Below, piece by piece: positions 23,981 to 31,790 of a stretch of DNA of 35,926 nt (position 1 is the stretch's first letter; each line of letters begins with the position of its first letter). The translations under genes were made by a program, and so were the position numbers. The notes under the pieces are model-generated. The model ran no database searches, was not told the origin of the DNA, and saw only the letters and a list, made by a program, of their open reading frames with translations. Origin of the DNA: Pseudomonadota bacterium (GTDB taxonomy: Bacteria; Pseudomonadota; Alphaproteobacteria; Rhizobiales; Xanthobacteraceae); NCBI GenBank assembly GCA_016195095.1, contig JACQAE010000223.1, positions 1-35,926 on the forward strand. Reading direction: 5' to 3'.

Positions 23981-25309
23981 TCAGCCGCCCTTTCCGCGCT
24001 CGTCCTTCACGCGCACCGCCTTGCCCTGTGAGCGCGGCACGGCGCCGGGCTCCTTGATGACGACGTCGCAGGTCACGCCGATCATCGACTTGATGTGATG
24101 GCTGACCGCGCGCGCCTTCTCGCGCCGAGCGGCCTCGTCGCTCGGCGCCTCGGGCGCGAGCTCGATCTCGACGGTCATGGCGTCGAGCGCACCAGCGCGT
24201 GTGAGCACGATCTGGTAGTGCGGCGCAAGGCCGGCATAGCCGATCAGTACCGCCTCGACCTGCGAGGGGTAGACGTTGACGCCGCGGATGATGAGCATGT
24301 CGTCATTGCGTCCGGTCACGCGCATGACGCGCACATGCGTGCGCCCACAGACGCAGGGCGCGTCGTTCAGGCGCGTAATGTCGCGCGTGCGGTAGCGCAC
24401 CATTGGTTGCGCCTGCCTGGTCAATGTCGTGATCACGAGTTCACCGGTCTCACCCATGGGCTTTGGCGTCTGCGTCTCGGGATCGATGATCTCGAACAGA
24501 AAATGATCCTCCCAGCCATGCAGCCCGTCCTGCGCCACGTGGCACTCGCTGGCGACGCCGGGACCGATGATTTCGGACAGGCCGTAGACATCCGCCGCCA
24601 TAATGCCGAGCCGCGCCTCGAGATCGCGCCGCATGGCCTCGCTCCACGGCTCCGCGCCGAACACGCCAACGCGCGTCGGCAGCGCACGGATGTCGATGCC
24701 CATGGCGTCGGCGACCTCGGCGATGTTGAGCGCATAGGAGGGCGTTGCGCACAGAACACGGGCGCCGAAATCCGACAAAAGTGCGACCTGCCGCTCGGTC
24801 CCGCCGCCGGAAATGGGCACCACGGTGCAGCCGAGCCGCTCGGCGCCGTAATGAACGCCGAGCCCTCCCGTGAACAGCCCGTAGCCATAGGCGTTATGCA
24901 CCATGTCGCCTGGCCGCACACCGACGCAGGCCAGCGAGCGCGCCATCAGGTCGGACCACAGATCGAGATCGGCGCGCGTATACCCGACGACGGTGGGCTT
25001 ACCGGTCGTTCCCGACGACGCGTGGATGCGCAGCAGCCGCTCACGCGGCACCGCGAACATGCCGTAGGGATAATTGTCGCGCAAATCGGCCTTCAGCGTG
25101 AATGGGAAGCGCGCGATATCGGCGAGCGCGCGCAGATCGTCGGGCTTGACGCCGGCGGCGGCGAACCGGCGCCGGTAATGCGGGACCGCCTGGCAGGCGC
25201 GCGCCAGCGTCGCCTTGAGCCGTTGCAATTGCAGCGCCGCAAGCTCGGCACGCGGCAACGTCTCCATGCCGCGATCGAACATGTAGCCCGGGTCATTGAG
25301 CGAGGTCAT
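23981..25309 (-). CDS. paaK: Phenylacetate-CoA ligase (PaaK family)
   Basis: This is a 442-residue AMP-forming ligase of the PaaK type, shorter than the benzoate-CoA ligase. The P-loop reads RIHASSGTTGKPTVVGYT, the family block is VHNAYGYGLFTGGLGVHYG, and the adenylate region is DVYGLSEIIGPGVASEC. The hinge and C-terminal part include RVTGRNDDMLIIRGVNVYPSQVE and SQGKAVRV with the catalytic lysine. It converts phenylacetate or a substituted arylacetate to the CoA thioester. No paaABCDE epoxidase genes are nearby; the divergent neighbour is DpgC-like, so the product may be used differently. The ATG at 25307-25309 has GGAA before it; the frame is open up to 25354. Confidence 0.93.
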   Translation of the reverse strand: MTSLNDPGYMFDRGMETLPRAELAALQLQRLKATLARACQAVPHYRRRFAAAGVKPDDLRALADIARFPFTLKADLRDNYPYGMFAVPRERLLRIHASSGTTGKPTVVGYTRADLDLWSDLMARSLACVGVRPGDMVHNAYGYGLFTGGLGVHYGAERLGCTVVPISGGGTERQVALLSDFGARVLCATPSYALNIAEVADAMGIDIRALPTRVGVFGAEPWSEAMRRDLEARLGIMAADVYGLSEIIGPGVASECHVAQDGLHGWEDHFLFEIIDPETQTPKPMGETGELVITTLTRQAQPMVRYRTRDITRLNDAPCVCGRTHVRVMRVTGRNDDMLIIRGVNVYPSQVEAVLIGYAGLAPHYQIVLTRAGALDAMTVEIELAPEAPSDEAARREKARAVSHHIKSMIGVTCDVVIKEPGAVPRSQGKAVRVKDERGKGG

Positions 25310-25323
25310 GGAATTTCCGTCTT

Positions 25324-25343
25324 TTGGTACCGAATAGTTCCAA
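25324..25343. promoter_or_regulatory. Inverted repeat TTGGTAC-N6-GTTCCAA upstream of the PaaK-like gene
   Basis: TTGGTAC (25324-25330) and GTTCCAA (25337-25343) form an almost perfect dyad (6 of 7 pairs), 15 bases upstream of the start of the minus-strand ligase gene. The position suits an operator of a dimeric regulator. No regulator gene for it is adjacent. This is sequence observation only. Confidence 0.4.
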
Positions 25344-25363
25344 CTTGATCGCAAACGCTGTCA

Positions 25364-25395
25364 GACCCGCGGTCGGAGCACGCATATCGCGGGTC
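25364..25395. promoter_or_regulatory. Inverted repeat GACCCGCG-N16-CGCGGGTC between the divergent genes
   Basis: These are eight-base perfect arms (25364-25371 and 25388-25395) with a 16-base spacer, in the 265-base region between the PaaK-like and DpgC-like genes. It could be a regulatory dyad or part of a degenerate repeat; no choice can be made from sequence alone. Confidence 0.4.
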
Positions 25396-25439
25396 CACGC
25401 GAACGGAATTCGCACGATATTCCAATCGCAACGCCAATT

Positions 25440-25500
25440 TGAGCATTTTCCGGCGATGTCGACAAAGGCCGACCGAGGAATTTCGAATGCGATCGGGGAA
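25440..25500. repeat. Decayed palindromic repeat, family 2 copy E
   Basis: The stretch TGAGCATTTTCCGGCGATG onward matches the first half of repeats A (4140) and B (31691): AGCATTTTCCGGCGA, then GGCCGACCGAGGAATTTCG in place of GG.T.GCCG..GAAAATGCG. The right hairpin half is not clearly preserved. It lies before the DpgC-like gene. Confidence 0.6.
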
Positions 25501-25574
25501 AGCCGCCATGCCGGCGGATTTCTACGCGGCCGGAAGCGCTGTAGGCTACGAAGCAGCAGAAGGAAAGCCCTGCC

Positions 25575-26987
25575 ATGACCGCATTGCATGCCCAATCGAA
25601 TGTGCCAACCGCGCTTGCCGCGGCCGGACTTAGTGACGCCGACGCCACGGCCTGGACGCAGGGCGCGCCCACGGCGGGCGCGGATTTCGCCGCCGACTGC
25701 CGCGCGTTTTCGCACTACTGGCAAGCGACGGCGCGGTTGATCGCGCGCCTGCCGGCACGCGTGCGGCGCAACGACGCGCAGGTTGCCGCCGTGCGCGCAA
25801 TCAGAGACGCGGCGCGCGCGGTGCGCGTCGGCTTTCTCGGCCGGCACGCCGCCGCCGTCTACGCCGCCATCACCTCAGACCGAGCACGATTCGTGCGCGT
25901 GCAAGACCTCGTCATCGAGGCGGCGCGCGTCGTACCGGGGCTCGTCCCGAGCGTGCAGGACATTGCCGCGGAAAAGGACTGCCGGCAGAGCGAGAAGGAT
26001 GGGCTCGAAATCGATCAGGGACTGCTCATCTCGGCCATCCTGCGCGACGCGGACGCCGGCCGCCACCTTTGCCATGGATCGTTGTTGCCGCGACCGGAGG
26101 CGGAAAAGCTGCTACCGCAATTCGTGCGCGAGGGGGCGGTCGAATTGCCGGGGGCGTCAATTCGCCGCCATGGCAAGGCGGCTATCGTGACCCTCTCCAA
26201 CCCGCGCTTTCTCAACGCCGAGGACCAGACGACGCTCGAAGGAACGGAAACCTGCGTCGATCTTGCGCTGCTTGACCAAGCCATCGAGGTGGCGGTGCTG
26301 CGCGGCGGCGTGGTCGATCATGCCAAGTACCGTGGACGCCGCGTGTTTGGCGCCGGCATCAACCTCACGCATCTTTATCACGGCCGCATTCCCTTCGTCT
26401 GGTATCTGCAGCGCGACTTTGGCTTCGTGAACAAGCTCTATCGTGGATTGGCGCGCGCCGATGGACCGCCGCCGGACGAGTTCGGCGGCGATACGATCGA
26501 GAAGCCGTGGATCGCCGCAGTCGAGAGCTTCGCGATCGGCGGACATTGCCAGATCCTACTGGCGGTGGATTACGTTATCGCGGAGCGTACCGCCTACCTG
26601 ACGCTGCCGGCACGCAAAGAGGGCATCATTCCCGGCGCCGCAAACATGCGCCTGCCGCGCTTCACCGGCGACCGCATCGCCCGCCAGGCGATCCAGTATG
26701 AACGCCGGCTTGACTGCGACACGCCGGAGGGCCGAATGATCTGCGACGCAATTGTCGAGCCCGGCACGATGGAAGGTGCGATCGAGCAGGTGGTCAGCGG
26801 CCTGACTAGTTCCGGCGTCGTCAGCGCCGCCTCGAACCGCCGCGCCCTGCGCATCACGCAGGAGCCGCTCGATATGTTTCGCACCTACTTCGCGACCTAC
26901 GCGCGCGAGCAGGCCCATTGCCATTTCAGCCCGGCACTGATCGCCAATCTGGAGCGCTACTGGAACGCGCAATCGCGCCAGCCTTAA
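25575..26987 (+). CDS. DpgC-like enoyl-CoA hydratase/isomerase-family protein (arylacetyl-CoA dioxygenase-like)
   Basis: This 470-residue protein has an all-helical N-terminal part (about 1-185) and a C-terminal crotonase fold (about 195-410), the arrangement of DpgC, the 3,5-dihydroxyphenylacetyl-CoA 1,2-dioxygenase (about 440 residues). Conserved blocks include LSNPRFLNAEDQTTLE, YRGRRVFGAGINLTHLYHGR (252-271), FVWYLQRDFGFVNKLYRG, EKPWIAAVESFAIGGHCQ (309-326) and LPARKEGIIPGAANMRLPRF. DpgC oxidises its arylacetyl-CoA with O2 without metal or cofactor to an arylglyoxylate and CoA. The divergent PaaK-like gene could supply the CoA ester. Whether this protein is a dioxygenase rather than a hydratase is an inference from family resemblance. 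The ATG has AAGGAAAG ten bases upstream. Confidence 0.82.
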   Translation: MTALHAQSNVPTALAAAGLSDADATAWTQGAPTAGADFAADCRAFSHYWQATARLIARLPARVRRNDAQVAAVRAIRDAARAVRVGFLGRHAAAVYAAITSDRARFVRVQDLVIEAARVVPGLVPSVQDIAAEKDCRQSEKDGLEIDQGLLISAILRDADAGRHLCHGSLLPRPEAEKLLPQFVREGAVELPGASIRRHGKAAIVTLSNPRFLNAEDQTTLEGTETCVDLALLDQAIEVAVLRGGVVDHAKYRGRRVFGAGINLTHLYHGRIPFVWYLQRDFGFVNKLYRGLARADGPPPDEFGGDTIEKPWIAAVESFAIGGHCQILLAVDYVIAERTAYLTLPARKEGIIPGAANMRLPRFTGDRIARQAIQYERRLDCDTPEGRMICDAIVEPGTMEGAIEQVVSGLTSSGVVSAASNRRALRITQEPLDMFRTYFATYAREQAHCHFSPALIANLERYWNAQSRQP

Positions 26988-26998
26988 CGCGACGACGC

Positions 26999-27406
26999 TC
27001 AGCCGCCGGCGCGGCGCGCGGCCTTGGCCTTGAGCCGCTCCTTGGTTCGAGCCACGTCGACGATAAAGCGGGCGTGCGATCCAGTACAAATCTGCTCGAT
27101 CTCGTCCGTGGCGCTGATCGAAAATGCGACCTTGCGCCCGTCGACGGCGGTTACGGTTGCCACGATCTCCACGCGCATGTCCGGCAGCGTCGGGGCGAGG
27201 TGCTTGATGGAAATCTCGACGCCGACCGAGTCTTCACCAACATCGGCGTGTTCGAGGACCAGGTCGCGGCAGGCATGTTCCACGTCGCGCACCAGCGACG
27301 GCGTCGAATACACGCGACCCTCCTCGCCCATGAAGGATATGGTGCGGTCACGGTCAACGCTCAAGCGGCTCCTGCGCAACGCTCCCGGTTGCAGGCCTGG
27401 TTTCAT
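26999..27406 (-). CDS. FlK-like acyl-CoA thioesterase (hotdog fold)
   Basis: This 135-residue hotdog protein ends 12 bases from the convergent DpgC-like gene. T35, E43 and H69 occupy the same spacing as the catalytic T42/E50/H76 of fluoroacetyl-CoA thioesterase FlK (offset of seven throughout). The sequence around them, STPSLVRDVEHACRDLV and VGVEISIKHLAPT, is typical of the family. Most FlK relatives hydrolyse unknown small or aryl acyl-CoAs rather than fluoroacetyl-CoA. The ATG at 27404-27406 has a near-perfect AGGAG six bases upstream. It is the last gene of a minus-strand acyl-CoA operon, so it may recycle CoA or remove a toxic intermediate. Confidence 0.85.
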   Translation of the reverse strand: MKPGLQPGALRRSRLSVDRDRTISFMGEEGRVYSTPSLVRDVEHACRDLVLEHADVGEDSVGVEISIKHLAPTLPDMRVEIVATVTAVDGRKVAFSISATDEIEQICTGSHARFIVDVARTKERLKAKAARRAGG

Positions 27407-27458
27407 TGCATACTCCTTGCTTGGCCGCGTGCGCATTGACGGGACGCGCGGCGCGCGG

Positions 27459-27860
27459 CTATGCCGGAACGACCGCCGTCGCCTCGATCTCGATCTTTGC
27501 GCGGTCCTCGAGCAGTGCCGCCACAAAGACTAGGCTCATGGCGGGATAGTGCTTGCCCATGACCTGCCGCCAGATGCGCCCGAGGTCGTTGCGCGCCGCG
27601 ACATAGGCCGGCTTATCGGTGCAGAACGCCGTCATGCGGCAAATGTGGCGGGGCTCGGCTCCCGCCTGTGCCAATACGGCGGTGATATTCATGAGCGTCC
27701 GTTCGAATTGCGGCGCCAAATCATCATTGGCGAATTTTCCGCTGGCGTCCCAGCCGATCTGGCCGGCGACGAAGATCGTGCGGCCAACCGGCGCCTCGAT
27801 GCCGTTGGCATAGCCGACCGGCGTCGCCCAGCCGGGAGGAAGCAGCACGCGGCCGGCCAT
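27459..27860 (-). CDS. RidA/YjgF-family protein lacking the RidA arginine
   Basis: This 133-residue protein has the chorismate-mutase-like Rid fold: GRTIFVAGQIGWD, then LMNITAVLAQAGAEPRHICRMTAFCTD, and the C-terminal VAALLEDRAKIEIEATAVVPA. RidA deaminases have an arginine in the P-A-R-S motif. Here the motif reads YPAMSLVFVAAL, with methionine instead, so imine deamination of the RidA type is unlikely. Rid members of this kind are often found in aromatic and amine degradation operons with unknown roles. The ATG at 27858-27860 follows GGGGA; ATG 27870-27872 is possible. It lies between the crotonase and the thioesterase genes. Confidence 0.85.
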   Translation of the reverse strand: MAGRVLLPPGWATPVGYANGIEAPVGRTIFVAGQIGWDASGKFANDDLAPQFERTLMNITAVLAQAGAEPRHICRMTAFCTDKPAYVAARNDLGRIWRQVMGKHYPAMSLVFVAALLEDRAKIEIEATAVVPA

Positions 27861-27938
27861 GAATATCCCCATTCCCCGCCCGCATACCCTTCGAAGCCTG
27901 CCGCCGGCGGGCCGGCATCGCACTTCGATACACTGATT

Positions 27939-28808
27939 TCAGTCGCCTTCAAACGCGGGTTTTTCCTTGCCCACGAAGGAGCGATAGGCGCGCTCGAAGT
28001 CGCGTGTCTGCATGCAGATCGCCTGCGCCTGCGCCTCGGCCTCGATCGCCTCGTCCACGCCCATGCTCCATTCCTGGTGTAGACAGCGCTTGGTCATGGC
28101 GTTGGCGAAGGTCGGCCCGCTGGCGAGCGATTTCGCCATTGCCTGCGCGTCGCCCAGCAAATTTTCGGGCTCGCACAGCCGGTTGGCGAAGCCCCAACGC
28201 TCTGCTTCGATCCCGTCCATGCTGCGCCCGGTATAGAGGAGTTCGGCGGCGCGGCCGGCCCCGATGATGCGCGGCAGGATATTGCACGCACCCATGTCGG
28301 CACCCGCGAGGCCCACGCGCACGAACAGGAAGGCGACCTTGCTGCGCGCCGTTGCCAGCCGCAGATCCGCCGCCATGGCCAAAATGGCGCCCGCTCCGGC
28401 GCAAACGCCGTCCACCGCCGCGATGACCAGCTGCGGACACGCGCGCAAGGCCTTGACCAGGTCGCCGGTCATGCGCGTGAAGGCGAGAAGGCCCGCCGTG
28501 TCGCCGGCGCGCCGCATGGCGACCAAGGGGGCGATGATGTCATGCACGTCGCCGCCGGAACAGAAATTACCGCCTGCACCCGCGAGCACCACCGCCTTGA
28601 TGGCGTCGGCATAAGCGAGAGCGCGAAACGTGTCGCGCAGCTCGGCATAGGATTCGAAGGTCAGCGGGTTCTTGCGCTCCGGCCGATTAAGAGTAATCGT
28701 CGCGACCCGCCCCTCGCGCGTCCAGTGAAAATGCCGTGCAGTGAAATTGTCGAAGTCGGTTCCGGCGGGCCGCAAACGCTGTCCCGTTTCTGTCATCGTT
28801 TCTGTCAT
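27939..28808 (-). CDS. Enoyl-CoA hydratase/isomerase (crotonase) family protein
   Basis: This is a 289-residue single-domain crotonase. The oxyanion block is [13 protein letters not shown] (79-91), the second helix block [21 protein letters not shown] (132-152), and a block [30 protein letters not shown] (167-196) follows. Neither hydratase glutamate (E144/E164 of rat crotonase) has a clear counterpart. An aspartate at 171 in the ADMG block resembles the acid used by isomerase-type members such as PaaG. The substrate is unknown; with the acyl-CoA dehydrogenase upstream it may complete a beta-oxidation-like step. Two ATG codons lie 12 bases apart in a duplicated start (MTETMTET); the first, at 28806-28808, has GAGG upstream. 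Confidence 0.85.
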   Translation of the reverse strand: MTETMTETGQRLRPAGTDFDNFTARHFHWTREGRVATITLNRPERKNPLTFESYAELRDTFRALAYADAIKAVVLAGAGGNFCSGGDVHDIIAPLVAMRRAGDTAGLLAFTRMTGDLVKALRACPQLVIAAVDGVCAGAGAILAMAADLRLATARSKVAFLFVRVGLAGADMGACNILPRIIGAGRAAELLYTGRSMDGIEAERWGFANRLCEPENLLGDAQAMAKSLASGPTFANAMTKRCLHQEWSMGVDEAIEAEAQAQAICMQTRDFERAYRSFVGKEKPAFEGD

Positions 28809-28816
28809 CGTTTCTG
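28785..28816 (-). repeat. 12-base tandem duplication covering the crotonase start codon
   Basis: The unit CGTTTCTGTCAT occurs at 28785-28796 and 28797-28808, followed by a partial third copy, CGTTTCTG (28809-28816). On the coding strand each full unit gives an in-frame ATG-ACA-GAA-ACG, so the protein begins MTETMTET and has two usable starts. Confidence 0.9.
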
Positions 28817-28833
28817 CCTCGCCTGCTTGAGCC

Positions 28834-30045
28834 TCATTGCGGCACGTGCGCGCGCGTCGCCAGTTCTGATGCGCCCGCTTGCGCGGCGCGCAGGACGTCG
28901 CGCGCGATAATGACCTTCTGTACCTCGCTCGCGCCCTCATAGATGCGCAGCGCGCGGATTTCGCGGTAGAGCGCCTCGACCTTGACGCCGGCCCGCACGC
29001 CGTCGCCGCCGAAAATCTGCACGGCGCGGTCGATCACGCGCTGCGCCATTTCGGTGGCGAACAGCTTGGCCATCGCGGATTCGCGGGTGACTCGGGGTGC
29101 GCCGCCATCCTTGGTCCAGGCGGCGCGATAGACCAACAATGCAGCGGCATCAATGTCAACGGCGCTGTCGGCGAGCGCGCCCTGCGTCATCTGTAAGTCG
29201 CCAAGCGCACCGCCGAACAGTCGTCGCGTCGCCGCGCGATCGACCGCCTCGTGCTGCGCGCGACGCGCTAGCCCCAGCGCCGCCGCTCCCACAGTTGATC
29301 GGAAGATGTCGAGCGTCGCCATGGCGACCTTGAACCCGTCGCCCGGTCCGCCGAGGCGGCGATCGAGCGGTACGCGGCAGGCATCGAAACGCAATGTCGC
29401 TAACGGATGCGGTGCGATGATCGCGATGCGCGCCTCGACGCTGAGACCGGGCGTATCGGCGTCGACGACGAAGGCCGACAGCCCGCGTGCGCCCGGCGCC
29501 TCGCCGGTGCGCGCGAAAACGACGTAATGGTCGGCAATGCCGCCATTGGAAATCCAGCTCTTGCGCCCGTCAAGGCGCACATGCGCGGGGCCGTCTGGCG
29601 TCGCGGTCATGGCCAGTGCGCTGACATCGGACCCCGCCTCCGGCTCGGTCAGCGCGAAAGCGGCGATATGGCGTCCCTCACGCACCGGCGGCAGGTAGCG
29701 CGATTTGACGCCCTCGGAGCCAAACAGCGAGATCGAACCAGTGCCGAGCCCCTGCATGGCGAAGGCAAAATCCGCAAGACTGTCATGCCAGGCGAGAATC
29801 TCGCGCGCGAGGCAAAGCGTGCGCACGTCGAGATTGGCCGCGAGTCCGCCATAGGCCGCCGGAACGACGGCATCGAGCCAGCCGGCCTCGCCAAGCGCGC
29901 GCACGAGCTTGCGACACGCGCCATCGACATCTGCGTGGTCCGCTAGGCCCGCGACATTGGACGCCGCCCAAGGGCACAATTCGCTCGCGAACCGGCGCTG
30001 CGCATCGGCGAAAAGTGGCCAGGCCAGATGGTCGAGATCGATCAT
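28834..30045 (-). CDS. Acyl-CoA dehydrogenase
   Basis: This 403-residue FAD-dependent acyl-CoA dehydrogenase oxidises an acyl-CoA to the 2,3-enoyl-CoA with electron transfer flavoprotein as acceptor. Family blocks are in order: [20 protein letters not shown] (first signature), [61 protein letters not shown] and [21 protein letters not shown]. In the last block, the glutamate of YEG is the usual catalytic base in MCAD-like enzymes. The start is uncertain: ATG 30043-30045 begins [12 protein letters not shown] but AGGAG is about 14 bases away, and ATG 30085-30087 would add 14 basic residues. It heads the minus-strand operon with crotonase, Rid and thioesterase. Confidence 0.92.
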   Translation of the reverse strand: MIDLDHLAWPLFADAQRRFASELCPWAASNVAGLADHADVDGACRKLVRALGEAGWLDAVVPAAYGGLAANLDVRTLCLAREILAWHDSLADFAFAMQGLGTGSISLFGSEGVKSRYLPPVREGRHIAAFALTEPEAGSDVSALAMTATPDGPAHVRLDGRKSWISNGGIADHYVVFARTGEAPGARGLSAFVVDADTPGLSVEARIAIIAPHPLATLRFDACRVPLDRRLGGPGDGFKVAMATLDIFRSTVGAAALGLARRAQHEAVDRAATRRLFGGALGDLQMTQGALADSAVDIDAAALLVYRAAWTKDGGAPRVTRESAMAKLFATEMAQRVIDRAVQIFGGDGVRAGVKVEALYREIRALRIYEGASEVQKVIIARDVLRAAQAGASELATRAHVPQ

Positions 30046-30155
30046 GCGACGCGCGGGCGCTCCTGCGCGCAAGCTTAGCGGCAGCATGCGCGCAGGGAAA
30101 CCACAAACAGCGGCGTCAGTGGCTGGGCGGTCGACTTTTTATTCGCCGGTGTCGC

Positions 30156-31310
30156 TCAGTTTCGCCGCGTGCTCTGCCGCTCGCGCCATTGCAGGAACTG
30201 GCGAAAGAGCGCGTCGCGCTCGGCGTCGCTGCGCGCAGCGTTGGCGTCGCCGGAGCGGGCGAGAAACGCCTGGAAATCGCGGCTCAGTTCCTTGGCCTCG
30301 GCGCCCTCGCCGCCGCCAATCTGCGTCAACATGCGCTCGGCAACGGCAAACCGCGACCATCCGGGCACCGTCGCGGAGAGATTGACGTCGCGCCATTTGG
30401 GGTGCCGCGGCGGCTGCTGGAAGCTCGACCAGTTCTCGAACAGGCGCTCGACGAAGCGTTCGACGCGCCGATAGCGGTCGCCGCCCTTCTGCCAATTATA
30501 GGCCGCGAGCACCGCGGGGACGGCGATGGTGTCGATGCGCTCGTCCTTGCCGACAAGGCCGGGATAATCGCCATTGGTGAACTCGCCCAGCGTGTAATAG
30601 TCGGCGAATTTCTTGGTGAAGGGAATGGACAGAAAGTGAAAGCCGGAATTCGGCGGCATCTTGGCAAAGAAATCGACTGGCTTTCCGACCACGCGCACGA
30701 GCGCGGCGATTTCGCCTGCTTTCATCTTCTGCATGGCCACCGGGTTGTCGAGCGCGGTCTGCTCGATGTTAATGCCAAGGCGCTGGAATATGATCGACCC
30801 GGTCAAGCTTGTCGCACTGCCGGGTGGGCCGAGATTAACCTTCTTGCCGCGCAGGTCCTCGATGCTACGTATGTCGGCGCGCGCCAGCACATGCATTTCG
30901 GAGACCGGCAGGCGGATGATGTAATGCACGCGGTTCTCGAGATTGGGCGTCTTGCGCTCGGTGCGGAAGAACTCAAAAACGTCGGATTGCGTGACCGCGA
31001 CGTCGACGCCGCGCAGGTAAAGCAGGTCCTCGAGATTGGCCGCCGCGCCATAGGACACGATCGGCAGGACGCGAAGATTGTCGCCGTCATTGAGCACCTT
31101 GGCGAGTTCGTCGGCAAAGCGCATGTAGGTGCCTTCGAGCAGGCCGCCGGCAACACCGACGGTCCAGGTATTCTTTCGCGCCTTGAGGGCGTTTTCGGTT
31201 CCGCCCTCCTGCAACGATTTGGGAATGGTCTGCGCGAAAGTCGCGCCCATGCTGGCTTGCAGAACGGTGAGGAACGTGGCGATGGCCGCAAACGGAACAA
31301 ACCGGCGCAT
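30156..31310 (-). CDS. TAXI-family TRAP transporter solute-binding protein (second of two)
   Basis: This is a 384-residue exported protein. The signal peptide (MRRFVPFAAIATFLTVLQASMGATFAQ) is followed by TWTVGVAGGLLEGTYMRFADELAKVL, the TAXI opening (G-x-x-x-G-x-Y/T-x-x-x-A-x-x-L/I-A). Also present are VAVTQSDVFEFFRTE and a lobe block LRGKKVNLGPPGSATSLTGSIIFQRLGI, which is a TAXI hallmark (R-G-K-x-V-x-x-G-x-x-G-S/G-x...). The protein is longer than most TAXI receptors (about 320-330), owing to a charged tail after residue 300. The ATG at 31308-31310 has GGGGG upstream. It is separated from the TRAP permease gene by a 480-base repeat-rich gap, so it may be transcribed apart. Confidence 0.85.
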   Translation of the reverse strand: MRRFVPFAAIATFLTVLQASMGATFAQTIPKSLQEGGTENALKARKNTWTVGVAGGLLEGTYMRFADELAKVLNDGDNLRVLPIVSYGAAANLEDLLYLRGVDVAVTQSDVFEFFRTERKTPNLENRVHYIIRLPVSEMHVLARADIRSIEDLRGKKVNLGPPGSATSLTGSIIFQRLGINIEQTALDNPVAMQKMKAGEIAALVRVVGKPVDFFAKMPPNSGFHFLSIPFTKKFADYYTLGEFTNGDYPGLVGKDERIDTIAVPAVLAAYNWQKGGDRYRRVERFVERLFENWSSFQQPPRHPKWRDVNLSATVPGWSRFAVAERMLTQIGGGEGAEAKELSRDFQAFLARSGDANAARSDAERDALFRQFLQWRERQSTRRN

Positions 31311-31790
31311 CAAGGCCCCCTTTGGTTGCTGGCGTATGCTGCGGCGAAGTGAATTCCGGCTCGCCAGCACGTCCACGCGCCAAGATACGAACACAGCGCA
31401 TGCCCGGATCAGGTCCACGCGCTCGGCGCCGGCCTGACCGCGATCGCAATACCGGTGATCACTCTTGCCGATCGCGCTGGTCGGGCCTATTGGCGCCGCT
31501 ATTTATGATGCGACGTTGACGGCAACACGCCGCAATTATGGCAGCGGAGGTTTGGCGAAATTTGTCGGCATTGCGGCACGACCTAGACAGATGGCTCGCG
31601 TCCTCTTGCGTAAGTCGCCTCACGGATTCAAAACGCTGGTGGGTTGACGTGCCCCGGCATTCGGAACTCAAATGTCGAGCCCAGACCACGAGAGCATTTT
31701 CCGTCGAGGTGGGAACGGGTTCGCCGCAGGAAATGCAACAAGGCGAAGGAATATTGAGCGCTTTTCGATTCAATTGAAACGGAAAGCGCT
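31311..31790. other. Repeat-rich intergenic region between the TAXI protein and the TRAP permease
   Basis: The 480-base gap carries two different repeat elements back to back: a family 1 copy at 31627-31690 and family 2 copy B at 31691-31794. The remaining bases 31311-31626 must hold any promoter of the minus-strand TAXI gene, but none was recognised. No gene is supported. Confidence 0.65.
31627..31690. repeat. Diverged inverted repeat, family 1 copy b
   Basis: It shares with 3038-3106 the upstream TTCAAAACG, then GTGG..TGAC, CCCC.CG.CATT, a loop CGGAACTC in place of GGAAATC, and AAATGTCGAG followed by CCAC. The arms have drifted so the hairpin is imperfect. Copy B of family 2 begins at the very next base. 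Confidence 0.75.

Noticed and set aside
30015-31352. Plus-strand open frame (445 residues) opposite the second TAXI gene
   Set aside because: It covers a clear exported receptor with signal peptide and ribosome binding site on the other strand; the plus-strand frame has neither.
31459-31790. Minus-strand open frame through the repeat region upstream of the TAXI gene
   Set aside because: It reads through the repeat elements and antisense or alternate frames of the TRAP permease. The conserved-looking peptide shared with the frame at 4140-4240 is just the repeat translated.
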